A DNA stretch of 38,182 nucleotides. Origin: Bradyrhizobium sp. Its GTDB lineage: Bacteria > Pseudomonadota > Alphaproteobacteria > Rhizobiales > Xanthobacteraceae. The notes below the pieces were generated by a model. That model searched no databases, was not told the DNA's origin, and saw only the letters and a list, made by a program, of their open reading frames with translations. Positions 30,244-38,182 of the stretch are shown here, piece after piece; position 1 is the first letter of the stretch, and each line of letters opens with the position of its first letter. Both the position numbers and the translations under genes were made by a program. The DNA lies in the NCBI RefSeq assembly GCF_016213215.1, contig NZ_JACRAW010000013.1, positions 1 to 38,182 on the forward strand, given 5' to 3'.

Positions 30244-32733
30244 ATGAAGGGCGGCTCGAAAGTTTTCAGAAGTGGCACCGCACTGACCGGCGTGCTCATC
30301 CTCGTCGCAGCGATGGCGACGCCGTCCGGCGCACAGGCGCAGGACGAACCGGCTGTACCAGACTGGGCCGCCCAGCACGGCGGGTGGATGACCTGGGGTG
30401 ACGTGGAAGGCGGGTACCGCGCCTACATCAAGCAGCCTCCGATGAATGGCGGAACGTGGTGGCGAACGCCGACGAATCCGAACGGAGATCTTTCGGTCCA
30501 CGAAAGCCGAGCCAAGTTCGAAGAATATGGCCGCTTCCCCAAGGGCTTCTTCCTCGAAACCCTGCGATACGGCGCGCAGACGGTCGATGGCATGTATTCA
30601 TTCGAGTTGCGGGCCAGGGACATCGCCAACAACAACCAGAGCTATGTTTTCGACTGGTCGAAAGCGGGCGAGCTGTACGGCACCTATTCGTGGGATCAGA
30701 TTCCGCATCTTTACAGCACGAGCGCGCAGAACATCTGGAATGGCGTCGGCACGAATGCCCTGACCACCGCCGTGTCGTTTCCAGTAGTCCCGCCTGCGAA
30801 CGGCGCCGCGACCGTCGCCAATCACGTGGCGTTCGACGCCGCGCTCAACGGCAAGTTCAACACCATCAGCATCGGCATTCAGCGCGACAAGCTCGCGACC
30901 TCGCAACGCTGGACGCCGAACCAGAATTGGGACTTCCGCGCCGACTATTCGCATGAGCATCGCTACGGTACCCAGCTTGCCGGCGTCCTGACCGGCAACA
31001 ATGCCGGCGCCAACGTGAATCTCATGCAGGTGCCGCGCCCGGTGGAGGATGTGACGCAGGACGCCAGGCTCGCCGGCGAATACATCGGCTCGACGGGTTG
31101 GGGCGGCAAGTTCAATCTTCGCACCAGCGCCGGCATGTCGACGTTCAGAAACGGCTTCGATTCGTATACCGTCCAGAACCCGTTCTATATGGGCGCGGTC
31201 AGCTCGCTGAATCCCCAGTTTATCGGGGTCAGCCTGGCTCCGGACAACAACGCGGCGAATGTCGGCGCCACGGCCGGCGTCGATCTGCCGTTCAAGAGCC
31301 GCTACATGGGAACGCTCAACTACACCATGATGCGGCAGAACGATCCATTCCCGGTCTACGGGACAACGGGTACCCCGTTGACCTCCAACCCCGGCATCAA
31401 TCTGGCAGCAACCGTCTTGCCCGCCCTGAGCGCCAACGCCCAGGTCGATACCTTGCTGTTCAACAACGTCGTGAATACCCAGGTCACCGACGATCTCAAG
31501 GCGACACTCAAGTATCGCTACTACAACAACAACAACACGACGCCCGAATTGATGTGGCAGCCTTATGTGATCGAGGACTGGAGCGCAACCGGCCTCCCCA
31601 CCGGTCCCGCACGGCGCAATCTCGCCTACTCGTACACCAAGCAGAATGCCTCCGAGGATGTCACCTGGCGCGCCACCAAGCAGCTCACGGTCGGCGTTTC
31701 CGGCGGCTGGGAGCAGTGGGATCGCAACACCAACCAGATGCGCCGCTCCGTCGACGTCACCAACGAGTACTTCGGCAAGGTGTTCATGGACGCCAAGATC
31801 GGCGACAACATCGGGCGGCTGCGCGCAAGCTATGAAGCCTCGCAGCGAATGATGGCCACGCCGTACGATTACGTCTCGACCCTGCGGTACACCTACTACA
31901 CGGGGACTACCGGGCCGACGGCCAACAACCTGATGATGCGCCAGTTCGATTTGAACGATCGCAACCGCAACAAGGCCAGTGCTTCTGTGGAGATCAACGT
32001 CGGGCCAAGCGTGACGGTGACGCCAACTGCCGGAATGCGTTTCGATTCCTATAAAATCGATCAGGCGCTGTTCCAGTCCGGCCTGAAGAAGGACAACAAT
32101 TGGAATGCCGGCGTCGAAATTGCCTACGCTTTCCAGCCGGGCACCAATGTCATGTTCGCCTACGTGTACGAAGATTACGATCGTTACATGGTCGGCACAT
32201 CGCAGAACACGGCACTCTTGGCAGGCGTTCCAGGCGTCTTCCCGCCGCTAGCCAACTTCAACTATTGGGCCGGCGGGATGGTCGAGAAGGTTCACACCTT
32301 CATCGTCTCGTCGAACATCGAGGTCATCCCGAACACGTTGGATCTCAAGCTGAACTACGTCTATGCCCTGGCCAACGAGAACTGGACGAACAACGCGTTG
32401 CCGGGTTCGGTAGGCACTGCGGACTGTGCCGGCAATGCGGCAGTTCGGTGTCAGGTCTTCCCCACCGTCAAGACGGCGTTCCAGCGCTTCGACGCGACGG
32501 CGAAATACCGGATCGACACGTCGCTCCTCAGTCAACTCGGGTTCACGGGCGAATCCTTCCTGAACGTCCGCTACGTCTGGGAGCGCAATTCGGTCGCCAA
32601 TTGGCAGAACGACTGGACCACGCCGTACATGTATCTGATCGACAGCGCGACGTTGCGCAACGTCCAGATGGCGGCGGTCAATCCGAACTACAACGCGCAG
32701 ATGATCATGACCTCGCTGCAGTTCAAATGGTGA
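30244..32733 (+). CDS. pioB: PioB: outer-membrane beta-barrel of the MtrB/PioB family
   Basis: 829-residue porin that sheathes the decaheme cytochrome across the outer membrane. A signal peptide (MKGGSKVFRSGTALTGVLIL, cleavage after AQA) precedes GGWMTWGDVEGGYRAYIKQP, then many alternating aromatic strands and Asn-rich turns. The C-terminus MTSLQFKW ends in an aromatic residue as needed for Bam-dependent insertion. Two Cys only, 728 and 736, in one loop near the C-terminus; they could form a disulfide. The ATG has GGAGGGAG six bases upstream. Size is close to the Rhodopseudomonas protein (about 810 residues, from memory). Second gene of the operon. Confidence 0.93.
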   Translation: MKGGSKVFRSGTALTGVLILVAAMATPSGAQAQDEPAVPDWAAQHGGWMTWGDVEGGYRAYIKQPPMNGGTWWRTPTNPNGDLSVHESRAKFEEYGRFPKGFFLETLRYGAQTVDGMYSFELRARDIANNNQSYVFDWSKAGELYGTYSWDQIPHLYSTSAQNIWNGVGTNALTTAVSFPVVPPANGAATVANHVAFDAALNGKFNTISIGIQRDKLATSQRWTPNQNWDFRADYSHEHRYGTQLAGVLTGNNAGANVNLMQVPRPVEDVTQDARLAGEYIGSTGWGGKFNLRTSAGMSTFRNGFDSYTVQNPFYMGAVSSLNPQFIGVSLAPDNNAANVGATAGVDLPFKSRYMGTLNYTMMRQNDPFPVYGTTGTPLTSNPGINLAATVLPALSANAQVDTLLFNNVVNTQVTDDLKATLKYRYYNNNNTTPELMWQPYVIEDWSATGLPTGPARRNLAYSYTKQNASEDVTWRATKQLTVGVSGGWEQWDRNTNQMRRSVDVTNEYFGKVFMDAKIGDNIGRLRASYEASQRMMATPYDYVSTLRYTYYTGTTGPTANNLMMRQFDLNDRNRNKASASVEINVGPSVTVTPTAGMRFDSYKIDQALFQSGLKKDNNWNAGVEIAYAFQPGTNVMFAYVYEDYDRYMVGTSQNTALLAGVPGVFPPLANFNYWAGGMVEKVHTFIVSSNIEVIPNTLDLKLNYVYALANENWTNNALPGSVGTADCAGNAAVRCQVFPTVKTAFQRFDATAKYRIDTSLLSQLGFTGESFLNVRYVWERNSVANWQNDWTTPYMYLIDSATLRNVQMAAVNPNYNAQMIMTSLQFKW

Positions 32734-32766
32734 GGCGTCAGCAGGGGTAAGTCGGGCGAAGATGAC

Positions 32767-32826
32767 GGTCCGCTGTGCAAGCGGGCCGCCGGGATAACGG
32801 AAGCGCCGTTACCAAAAAAGTAACGG
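32767..32826 (+). promoter_or_regulatory. pioB-pioC spacer with mutually exclusive hairpins
   Basis: A first stem pairs GGTCCGC (32767-32773) with GCGGGCC (32781-32787), with one G.U. Then TAACGG (32795-32800) can pair with CCGTTA (32806-32811), or CCGTTAC (32806-32812) can pair with GTAACGG (32820-32826). The middle arm cannot do both. The second stem ends 28 bases before the pioC ATG and may set its expression relative to pioB. Confidence 0.45.
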
Positions 32827-32854
32827 GCTCAACAAACAGGAGAGGGAGTACCCA

Positions 32855-33133
32855 ATGGATAGCAACGAAAACAACAAGGGCGGACTTTCGCGGCGTGCCG
32901 TTCTGGCGCGTGGAGCGCTCGCTGCCGGCGCGGTCGCGACGATGGACCTGCTCGCAGCGGAAGCGAACGCTCAGGTGAAAAAGGCCACGCAAGCCGCTTC
33001 GGGTTATCAGGCAAGCCCGAAGGGCAACCAGCAGTGCGACAATTGCCGTCATTGGGCCGGCGGAGGCGTATGCAAGGTTGTCGAGGGCTCGATTGCCGCC
33101 GCCGGCTGGTGCCGCCTCTACGCCAAGAAATAG
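32855..33133 (+). CDS. pioC: PioC: high-potential iron-sulfur protein, Tat-exported
   Basis: Small periplasmic [4Fe-4S] electron carrier that takes electrons from PioA toward the photosynthetic reaction centre or a terminal oxidase. The 92-residue precursor has a twin-arginine signal (LSRRAVLARGALAAGAVATM, cleavage near ANAQ), as expected for a cofactor folded before export. Cluster ligands are Cys61, Cys64, Cys73 and Cys86 (QQCDNCRHW, GGVCK, GWCRLY), the HiPIP pattern. GGAGAGGGAG lies upstream of the ATG. The mature protein is about 52 residues, at the short end of the family. Last gene of the operon. Confidence 0.94.
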   Translation: MDSNENNKGGLSRRAVLARGALAAGAVATMDLLAAEANAQVKKATQAASGYQASPKGNQQCDNCRHWAGGGVCKVVEGSIAAAGWCRLYAKK

Positions 33134-33235
33134 CCCTGCGTTTGCGACAGACCAACGGCTCGACGCGTCGCAAGCCCAGGGAAAGCAGGATCGGTTTTTA
33201 TCATTTTGCCTTAGTCCATCAAGAGCCAGGAAGGC

Positions 33236-33262
33236 CCCGGCGCGGAAGCGCCGGGATTCTTC
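33236..33262 (+). terminator. terminator hairpin after pioC
   Basis: CCCGGCGC (33236-33243) pairs with GCGCCGGG (33248-33255) around a GGAA tetraloop, followed by ATTCTTC. It lies 102 bases after the pioC stop and directly against the convergent Nudix gene end, so it probably ends the pioABC transcript. Confidence 0.7.
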
Positions 33263-33722
33263 ATTGCGCGAGGAGCGACTCGAGGCGTTCGAGCAGTGGT
33301 CGTTGGCCCTCATTGATCCGCTGCCGCGCCTCGGCCAGAGCGAACCATTCGGCGCGATCGATCTCGGGAAAGGTCTGTCGCTTGCCGCTGCGCGGCGGCC
33401 ATTCCACTTCGAAACTGTTGCTGCGGATCGCCTGTGTGTCGAGATCGAACTCGGCGGCAAACGCCGTCACCAGCTTGCCGCCGCGTTGCCGGATCTCGCC
33501 GAGGGAACGGAGGGGAGTTTCGATCTCGACGCCGAGCTCCTCGCAGAACTCCCGGCGCGCCACGGCTTCCGGATCCTCGCCGGCGGAGAATTCACCCTTC
33601 GGGATCGACCAGGCGCCGAGATCCTTGTTGCGCCAATACGGCCCGCCCGGATGCACCAGCAGCACCTCCAGCTGATGCCCCTTTTTGCGGTAGGCGATGA
33701 TCCCGGCGCTCCTCGGCGACAT
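33261..33722 (-). CDS. Nudix hydrolase
   Basis: Metal-dependent pyrophosphohydrolase acting on a nucleoside diphosphate linked to another group. The full Nudix box is present at residues 43-65: G-x5-E-x7-R-E-x2-E-E-L-G-V (starting GEFSAGED). The protein of 153 residues opens with MSPRSAGIIAYRKKGHQLEV and the typical DLGAWSIPKGE approach to the box. Substrate unknown; the diadenosine-tetraphosphate or NTP-cleaning types are most similar in size. Convergent with pioC. Confidence 0.9.
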   Translation of the reverse strand: MSPRSAGIIAYRKKGHQLEVLLVHPGGPYWRNKDLGAWSIPKGEFSAGEDPEAVARREFCEELGVEIETPLRSLGEIRQRGGKLVTAFAAEFDLDTQAIRSNSFEVEWPPRSGKRQTFPEIDRAEWFALAEARQRINEGQRPLLERLESLLAQ

Positions 33723-33749
33723 GACCGCGTTCCAGACGACGACAGCAGT

Positions 33750-34700
33750 TTAACGCGCCGACGCCACGCGGATCTTGCGGCCGCCTGGCTTGTCCTTACC
33801 GGACGCCTGTGCCGCCGCCGCGCTGCGCGTCACGCGCGCGGCGCTCGTCGCGAGAAGCTTGCGCGCTCTCAGCGCCGAGACTACTCGCTTGCGCGTCCCG
33901 GCCTTGAGTTTGGCCATCGCCTCGGCCGCTTCGGCCTTCCGGATGATGACACTCACGGCGGGTGTAAGCGAAACCGGTACGAGTGCGAAGTCCTTGGACT
34001 TGGAGAGACCGCCGACGCCTTCGCAAGGCGCCTCGCGCGGCAGGTCCAGCCGCATGCTGGCCGTCTGCGCTTCCTCCGTCCAGCTCTCGGCCGTGGAGCC
34101 GGTGATGATCCGGACATAATCGCGGGTCTCGCGCGGCAATCCCGTCTCCTTGGCCAGCCATCTCTGGATCCGGCCGGAGCCGGCGTTATAGGCCGCTGCG
34201 GCCAGACCAAGGTTGCCGAACTGTTCGCGAAGCTTGGCGAGCAGCCTTGCCGAAGCCGGCAGCGCCTTGAGCGGATCGAAGGGATCATCCAGCCCGACTT
34301 CGGCAGCCGTCTCCGGCATGAACTGGGCAACGCCCTGCGCGCCCGCATGGCTGACTTCGCTGGAGCGGAAACGGCTCTCCTGCCAGATCAGGCGGGCAAA
34401 GAAGGCGACCGGAATCTCCGCGGCCCGGGCTGCCTCCTTGAGCGCACGGCAGAAGTTGTCTTCAGGCGGCTCTGCCGATGTCTCAGCGGCCGGCTGCTGT
34501 GGTTCGAGCGCTGCGCCGGGTTCCTCCTTTGCGCCTGCGGCTTCGAAAAAGGCAGCGCTCGCGAAATCGGTTTCGTGTGCAGAGCTGATGCGGAGAACAG
34601 GATCCATGCCCGGCGAGCTCGACGCAGCGTCGTGGAGCAAGGCGTCGAAGTCGAGCATCAGAACAAGGAACGCGGCGATCGCCGCGACGAGAAATCGCAT
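33750..34700 (-). CDS. lytic transglycosylase (SLT domain)
   Basis: Cleaves peptidoglycan glycan strands to anhydromuramyl products in the periplasm. The 316-residue protein starts with a signal-anchor (MRFLVAAIAAFLVLMLDFDA), then a spacer, then the SLT fold: catalytic Glu108 in IWQESRF, GAQGVAQFMPETA (120-132) and AAAAYNAGSGRIQRW (167-181). The basic C-terminal tail (RKRVVSALRARKLLATSAAR) is unusual and may bind the wall or DNA. The ATG at 34698-34700 is chosen because the frame upstream lacks a signal. Divergent from the L,D-transpeptidase gene. Confidence 0.88.
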   Translation of the reverse strand: MRFLVAAIAAFLVLMLDFDALLHDAASSSPGMDPVLRISSAHETDFASAAFFEAAGAKEEPGAALEPQQPAAETSAEPPEDNFCRALKEAARAAEIPVAFFARLIWQESRFRSSEVSHAGAQGVAQFMPETAAEVGLDDPFDPLKALPASARLLAKLREQFGNLGLAAAAYNAGSGRIQRWLAKETGLPRETRDYVRIITGSTAESWTEEAQTASMRLDLPREAPCEGVGGLSKSKDFALVPVSLTPAVSVIIRKAEAAEAMAKLKAGTRKRVVSALRARKLLATSAARVTRSAAAAQASGKDKPGGRKIRVASAR

Positions 34701-34884
34701 TTCCGACAGGACCCCATAGCTGCGCCGGTGAGGGGGAAAATGCGCTGTCGATACCGACTTTTTAGCGGGTCGATTGCGGCGAAGCCGCGATTTTTGCGGT
34801 CCCAAATGTGAAGGCTTTGTCTCGCGTGCTGGAACCGAACGCGCGGCCGGAGCTTTGTACCCACGGCTACCAGCTGGGAACAAG

Positions 34885-35892
34885 ATGATCCGCTTTGTCT
34901 TCGCAGTCGTATTGTCGCTCGGCCTGACGGCATCTTCGCTTGCGGGTACCATCGATGCTGGTGCGATCAACGACGCGGCATATCCTGCAAAGCGTCCCGC
35001 CGGCGACAAGATCAACGCTTCGGTGGTGAAGCTACAGATCCTGCTCGACCGCGCGCTGTTCTTGCCTGGCGAGATTGACGGCAAGCTCGGCGACAACGCG
35101 CAGAAGGCGCTGCGCGCATTTGCGCAAGCGAACGGCCTTTCGTTCGACAAGAGCCCGCCGCCCGAGCTTTGGGACAGGCTGCTCGCGGCGAGTGAGGGGG
35201 CCGTCATCGCCGACTACAAGATCGCGGAGGCCGACGTGAAGGGGCCGTTTCTGAAGCGGCTGCCCGAGAAGATGGAGAAGATGAAGAACCTCAAAGCGCT
35301 CAGCTACACCAGCCCGCGCGAAGCACTCGCCGAGAAATTCCACATGAGCGAAGAACTTCTTCGAACGCTCAATCCCGGCAAGAGATTCGATCGTGCCGGC
35401 GAAGTGATCGCGGTCGCCAACGTTCTTACTCACCGCAAGCCGGCCAACATCAGCCGGATCGAAGTCGACAAGACGCAACAGACGGTGACGGCCTTCGATC
35501 CTTCGAACCACATCGTGGCGTTCTTTCCGGCAACCGTAGGCAGCTCCGAGAGGCCGACACCGGGCGGTGCCCTCCAGGTCATCTCGAGCGACGCAAAGCC
35601 GACCTATCGCTACAACCCGGACTACAACTTCCCGGGCGTGAATGCGAAGACGCCGTTCACCATCCGGCCCGGCCCGAACAGTCCGGTGGGCTCGTACTGG
35701 ATCGGACTGTCGGCGCAGGGTTACGGCATTCACGGCACGCCCGATCCCGACAAGATCGGCAAATCGGCTTCGCATGGCTGCGTCCGCCTGACCAACTGGG
35801 GTGCCCGCTTTCTCGGTGAGAATGTCAGGCGCGGGACGCCGGTGGTCTTCATCGACGCGCCGATCGGATCTGTGTCGAAGACGCGTGCCTAG
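34885..35892 (+). CDS. L,D-transpeptidase (YkuD family) with peptidoglycan-binding domain
   Basis: Periplasmic enzyme making 3-3 cross-links in peptidoglycan or attaching outer-membrane proteins to it. The 335 residues show a signal peptide (MIRFVFAVVLSLGLTASSLA), a PG_binding-like repeat (VVKLQILLDRALFLPGEIDG onward), a LysM-like segment (about 140-180) and the YkuD domain with HGTPDPD (283-289) and the catalytic SHGCVRLTN (His297, Cys299). GGGAA precedes the ATG. It sits divergently from a lytic transglycosylase, a cell-wall pairing. Confidence 0.92.
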   Translation: MIRFVFAVVLSLGLTASSLAGTIDAGAINDAAYPAKRPAGDKINASVVKLQILLDRALFLPGEIDGKLGDNAQKALRAFAQANGLSFDKSPPPELWDRLLAASEGAVIADYKIAEADVKGPFLKRLPEKMEKMKNLKALSYTSPREALAEKFHMSEELLRTLNPGKRFDRAGEVIAVANVLTHRKPANISRIEVDKTQQTVTAFDPSNHIVAFFPATVGSSERPTPGGALQVISSDAKPTYRYNPDYNFPGVNAKTPFTIRPGPNSPVGSYWIGLSAQGYGIHGTPDPDKIGKSASHGCVRLTNWGARFLGENVRRGTPVVFIDAPIGSVSKTRA

Positions 35893-35957
35893 GAACGCCC
35901 TTCGCCGGAGAACGTTCAGAAAGCGCGGGAGTTGGGCATAGAGGCAAGCGAGAAGCA

Positions 35958-37558
35958 ATGAGCGCCACTGCAAGGGGAGACGAACAGGAGTGGTGGCGGC
36001 ACGCGGTGATTTACGAAATCGCCCTGATCTCGTTTCAGGATAGCAACGGGGACGGCAAAGGGGATTTGCCGGGCCTGATCTCAAGGCTCGACTACCTCAA
36101 ATGGCTTGGCGTCGACGCGGTCTGGCTCACGCCGATCTACAAGAGCCCGTTTCGGGACCTCGGCTACGATATCTCAGACTATTGCTGCGTCGATTCCATC
36201 TTTGGATCGCTGCAGGATTTCGACGAGCTGGTGTCGAAGCTGCACAAGTCAGGCATTCGACTCATCCTGGACCTTGTTCCCAATCACACGGCCAACGATC
36301 ATCCGTGGTTCGTCGAGAGCAGCGCCTCGCGCGACAATCCCAAGGCCGATTGGTACATCTGGGCGGACGCCGCCGAGAACGGAGGCCCACCCAATAACTG
36401 GCGCAGCCGCTTCGGCGGCACCGCCTGGGAGTGGTGCGAGGCGCGGCGGCAATATTACTATCACTCCTTCCTTTTCGAGCAGCCGGATCTGAACTGGCGC
36501 AATCCACAAGTCCGGGCTGCGATCGCGGATGTGATGCGCTTTTGGCTCGATCGCGGAGTCGACGGCTTCCGCCTCGATGCCAGCGCGGTGCTGATCAAGG
36601 ACGACCTCTTGCGGGACAATCCGCCCGATCCGCAGGCGGGCGAAGACAAGCCGCCGCCGCAACGCTACACGCCCGTGTTCACCGACGACCGACCGGAGGC
36701 GATGCACTGCATCGAGCTCATCCGGCGGGTGATCGACGAATATCACGGGCGTCTGTTATGCGGCGAAGTGCAGGGCAAGACCGACCGCATCGGACATTTC
36801 TACGGAAACGACAAGCCGCGTCTGCACTTGCCGCTTAATTTCGCGCTGCTGGATTCCGCATGGGATGCGATCTCCTTGCAGGCGAACATCGATGCCTATC
36901 TCAGTGCCATTCCGGCTGGTGCCTGGCCGGTGTGGGTGATCGGCGGGCACGACAAGCAGCGCATCGCCAGCAAGATCGGCCAGGACCCCGCGCGCGTGCT
37001 GGCGATGCTGCTCCTGACGCTGAAGGGCACGCCGTTCTTCTACATGGGCGACGAACTCGGGCAGGAGAGGGTGCACATTCCGTCCGATCGGGTCCAGGAT
37101 CCCTTCGAAAAGCTGGTCAAGGGTTACGATCTCTGCCGCGATCCGCAAGGGCGCCGCTACGCTGGGACGGCAGCGACAAGGGCGGCTTCACGACCGGCGA
37201 GCCGTGGCTGCCGCTCGACGAAAGACGCGAGCGAAATGTCGAACACCAGAAGGGAGAGGATCGCTCGATCCTGCGGCTTTATCGCCGGCTGCTTGCGCTC
37301 AGACGCGAGCATGATTGCCTCCGGGAAGGCGAGCATCGGCCGATCCGCTCGCGCAACGATGTCCTTTCCTACACGCGGGTGTTCGGCGAAACCGAGATCA
37401 TCGTCGCCTTGAACATCGCAGGCGAGCCACGCCGCTGGGAATGGCAGGGCCGGGGACGGCTTCTGGTCTCGACGCACCTCGATCGCCCGGCTCAGAGCAT
37501 TGAAGGGCCGACGCTGCTGCGCGCCAATGAGGGATTGGTCGTCGTACTCGAGGGCTGA
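35958..37558 (+). pseudogene. GH13 alpha-glucosidase-type gene with a -1 frameshift
   Basis: Glycoside hydrolase family 13, the oligo-1,6-glucosidase/trehalose-utilisation type. Conserved motifs in the first part: DLVPNHT, GFRLDASAVL with nucleophile Asp207, LLCGEVQ with acid/base Glu270 and GGHDKQR with Asp332. After Asp395-Pro396 the frame breaks: one base is missing at about 37146-37147, and coding continues in the next frame as RAPLRWDGSDKGGF through to VVVLEG at 37558. Read as is, the protein would end in 88 unrelated residues and lose its C-terminal domain. Repaired, it is about 533 aa, normal for the family. A sequencing error is as likely as a real mutation. It starts 66 bases after the L,D-transpeptidase stop. 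Confidence 0.82.
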
Positions 37559-37563
37559 ATGTG

Positions 37564-38182
37564 CTAGCCCGGCACGAACACCAGCAGCACGCCGTTGCCA
37601 GCACTAGGCGCCACGCAAAGCGCGCCGCCGTTGCGCGTCGCCGCCGCGCCGATCGCCTTCTCGGCGGCCGCGACATCGGCGGCGATCACGAGGCCCGCAC
37701 CGCCGCGCTCGGGGATGCCTGCCAGCGACACTCCCGGATAGCGCCTGGCCAATTGGTCCTTGGTCAGATAGACGAAATCGGCGCGATCGGAGCCGGAAGG
37801 CACAGTCACCGCGCCGTCGGTTTCGTTTCTCGCCTCCTGATCAATCAGGCGCGACTGATGCGCGGCGTCCTTGGCAGGCTCAGGCGTTGCGATCAACACC
37901 TGCTTGAGCCGCTTGGCGCCATTGGCGTGCTTCATCAACTCCGGAATCCACACCGTCTCGCGGGTCTTGTGCTGGCAGGCAAAGATGCGCATGCCGCCCG
38001 GCGCTTCCTCGACCGGCCATTGGAAGACGCGGAACTTGGCTGCGGACTGGCTGCCGTCGGGCATCGTCACCGGCCGCTCGAAATCGATCGGTCCGATCGG
38101 CGGGTAGCCGTGTGCGCGGATTTCCTCGGCGCCCGCGGTAGAATCGACGGCGGTAAACGCAATGCGCTCGATGCCCTCGCCA
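37564..38182 (-). CDS. VOC/glyoxalase-like domain protein, 5' end missing
   Basis: The frame is open to the right edge, so the N-terminus lies outside the window. The 205 visible codons read GIERIAFTAVDSTAGAEEIR, later FACQHKTRETVWIPELMKHA and a second half AGLVIAADVAAAEKAIGAAA, ending NGVLLVFVPG. The two beta-alpha-beta modules and the CQHKTR-x2-VW segment fit the glyoxalase-like (VOC superfamily) domain. It may be a dioxygenase, lyase or binding protein; I cannot tell. It converges on the GH13 gene with a 5-base gap. Confidence 0.7.
   Translation of the reverse strand, partial: GEGIERIAFTAVDSTAGAEEIRAHGYPPIGPIDFERPVTMPDGSQSAAKFRVFQWPVEEAPGGMRIFACQHKTRETVWIPELMKHANGAKRLKQVLIATPEPAKDAAHQSRLIDQEARNETDGAVTVPSGSDRADFVYLTKDQLARRYPGVSLAGIPERGGAGLVIAADVAAAEKAIGAAATRNGGALCVAPSAGNGVLLVFVPG

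Overview
The window looks like a high-GC alphaproteobacterial chromosome from the Bradyrhizobium/Rhodopseudomonas group. I base this on remembered family resemblance of the housekeeping proteins (Dxs, XseB and its histone-deacetylase-like neighbour), on the Bradyrhizobium-style intergenic repeats, and on a PioABC-type iron-oxidation operon. No database search was run.

Region 1 (1-10261) is ordinary chromosome, read on the minus strand. It holds the 5' end of a nucleoside deoxyribosyltransferase gene, dxs, a membrane alpha/beta-hydrolase, xseB, a histone-deacetylase-family amidohydrolase, a secreted 5'-nucleotidase and an acyl-CoA dehydrogenase. A 1.2-kb gene-free stretch (6993-8195) holds a strongly folded repeat and REP-like palindromes.

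Region 2 (10290-27623) is a 17.3-kb integrated element in the 3' half of a tRNA-Gln(UUG) gene, bounded by perfect 49-bp direct repeats. Next to the intact tRNA lie a tyrosine integrase and an excisionase-like protein. The far end carries a replication operon: a NUMOD3-like protein, an initiator with a winged-helix domain and a DnaA domain-I-like C-terminus, a primase-C-terminal-like protein and two small proteins. Between them are terminase subunits, a tail assembly chaperone, a tape-measure protein and several hypothetical or cargo genes, including a lipoprotein and two exported proteins. No portal, capsid, tail-tube, baseplate or lysis gene is visible, and the large terminase has Val for Gly in its P-loop, so this is probably a defective prophage. 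The initiator gene contains four dyad repeats at its centre, a lambda-O-like arrangement that suggests a replication origin.

Region 3 (27624-33262) begins one kilobase before a three-gene plus-strand operon, pioABC: a decaheme periplasmic cytochrome, a 829-residue outer-membrane beta-barrel of the MtrB/PioB family and a Tat-exported high-potential iron-sulfur protein. Together they would take electrons from extracellular Fe(II) (or another outside donor) through the outer membrane to a soluble periplasmic carrier. A FixK/FNR-like box and a -10-like hexamer precede pioA, folded spacers separate the genes, and a terminator hairpin follows pioC. PioA has eight histidine-containing pentapeptide repeats between its export signal and its heme domain.

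Region 4 (33261-38182) is again chromosome: a Nudix hydrolase, a lytic transglycosylase, an L,D-transpeptidase, a GH13 alpha-glucosidase with a one-base frameshift, and a truncated VOC/glyoxalase-like gene at the right edge.
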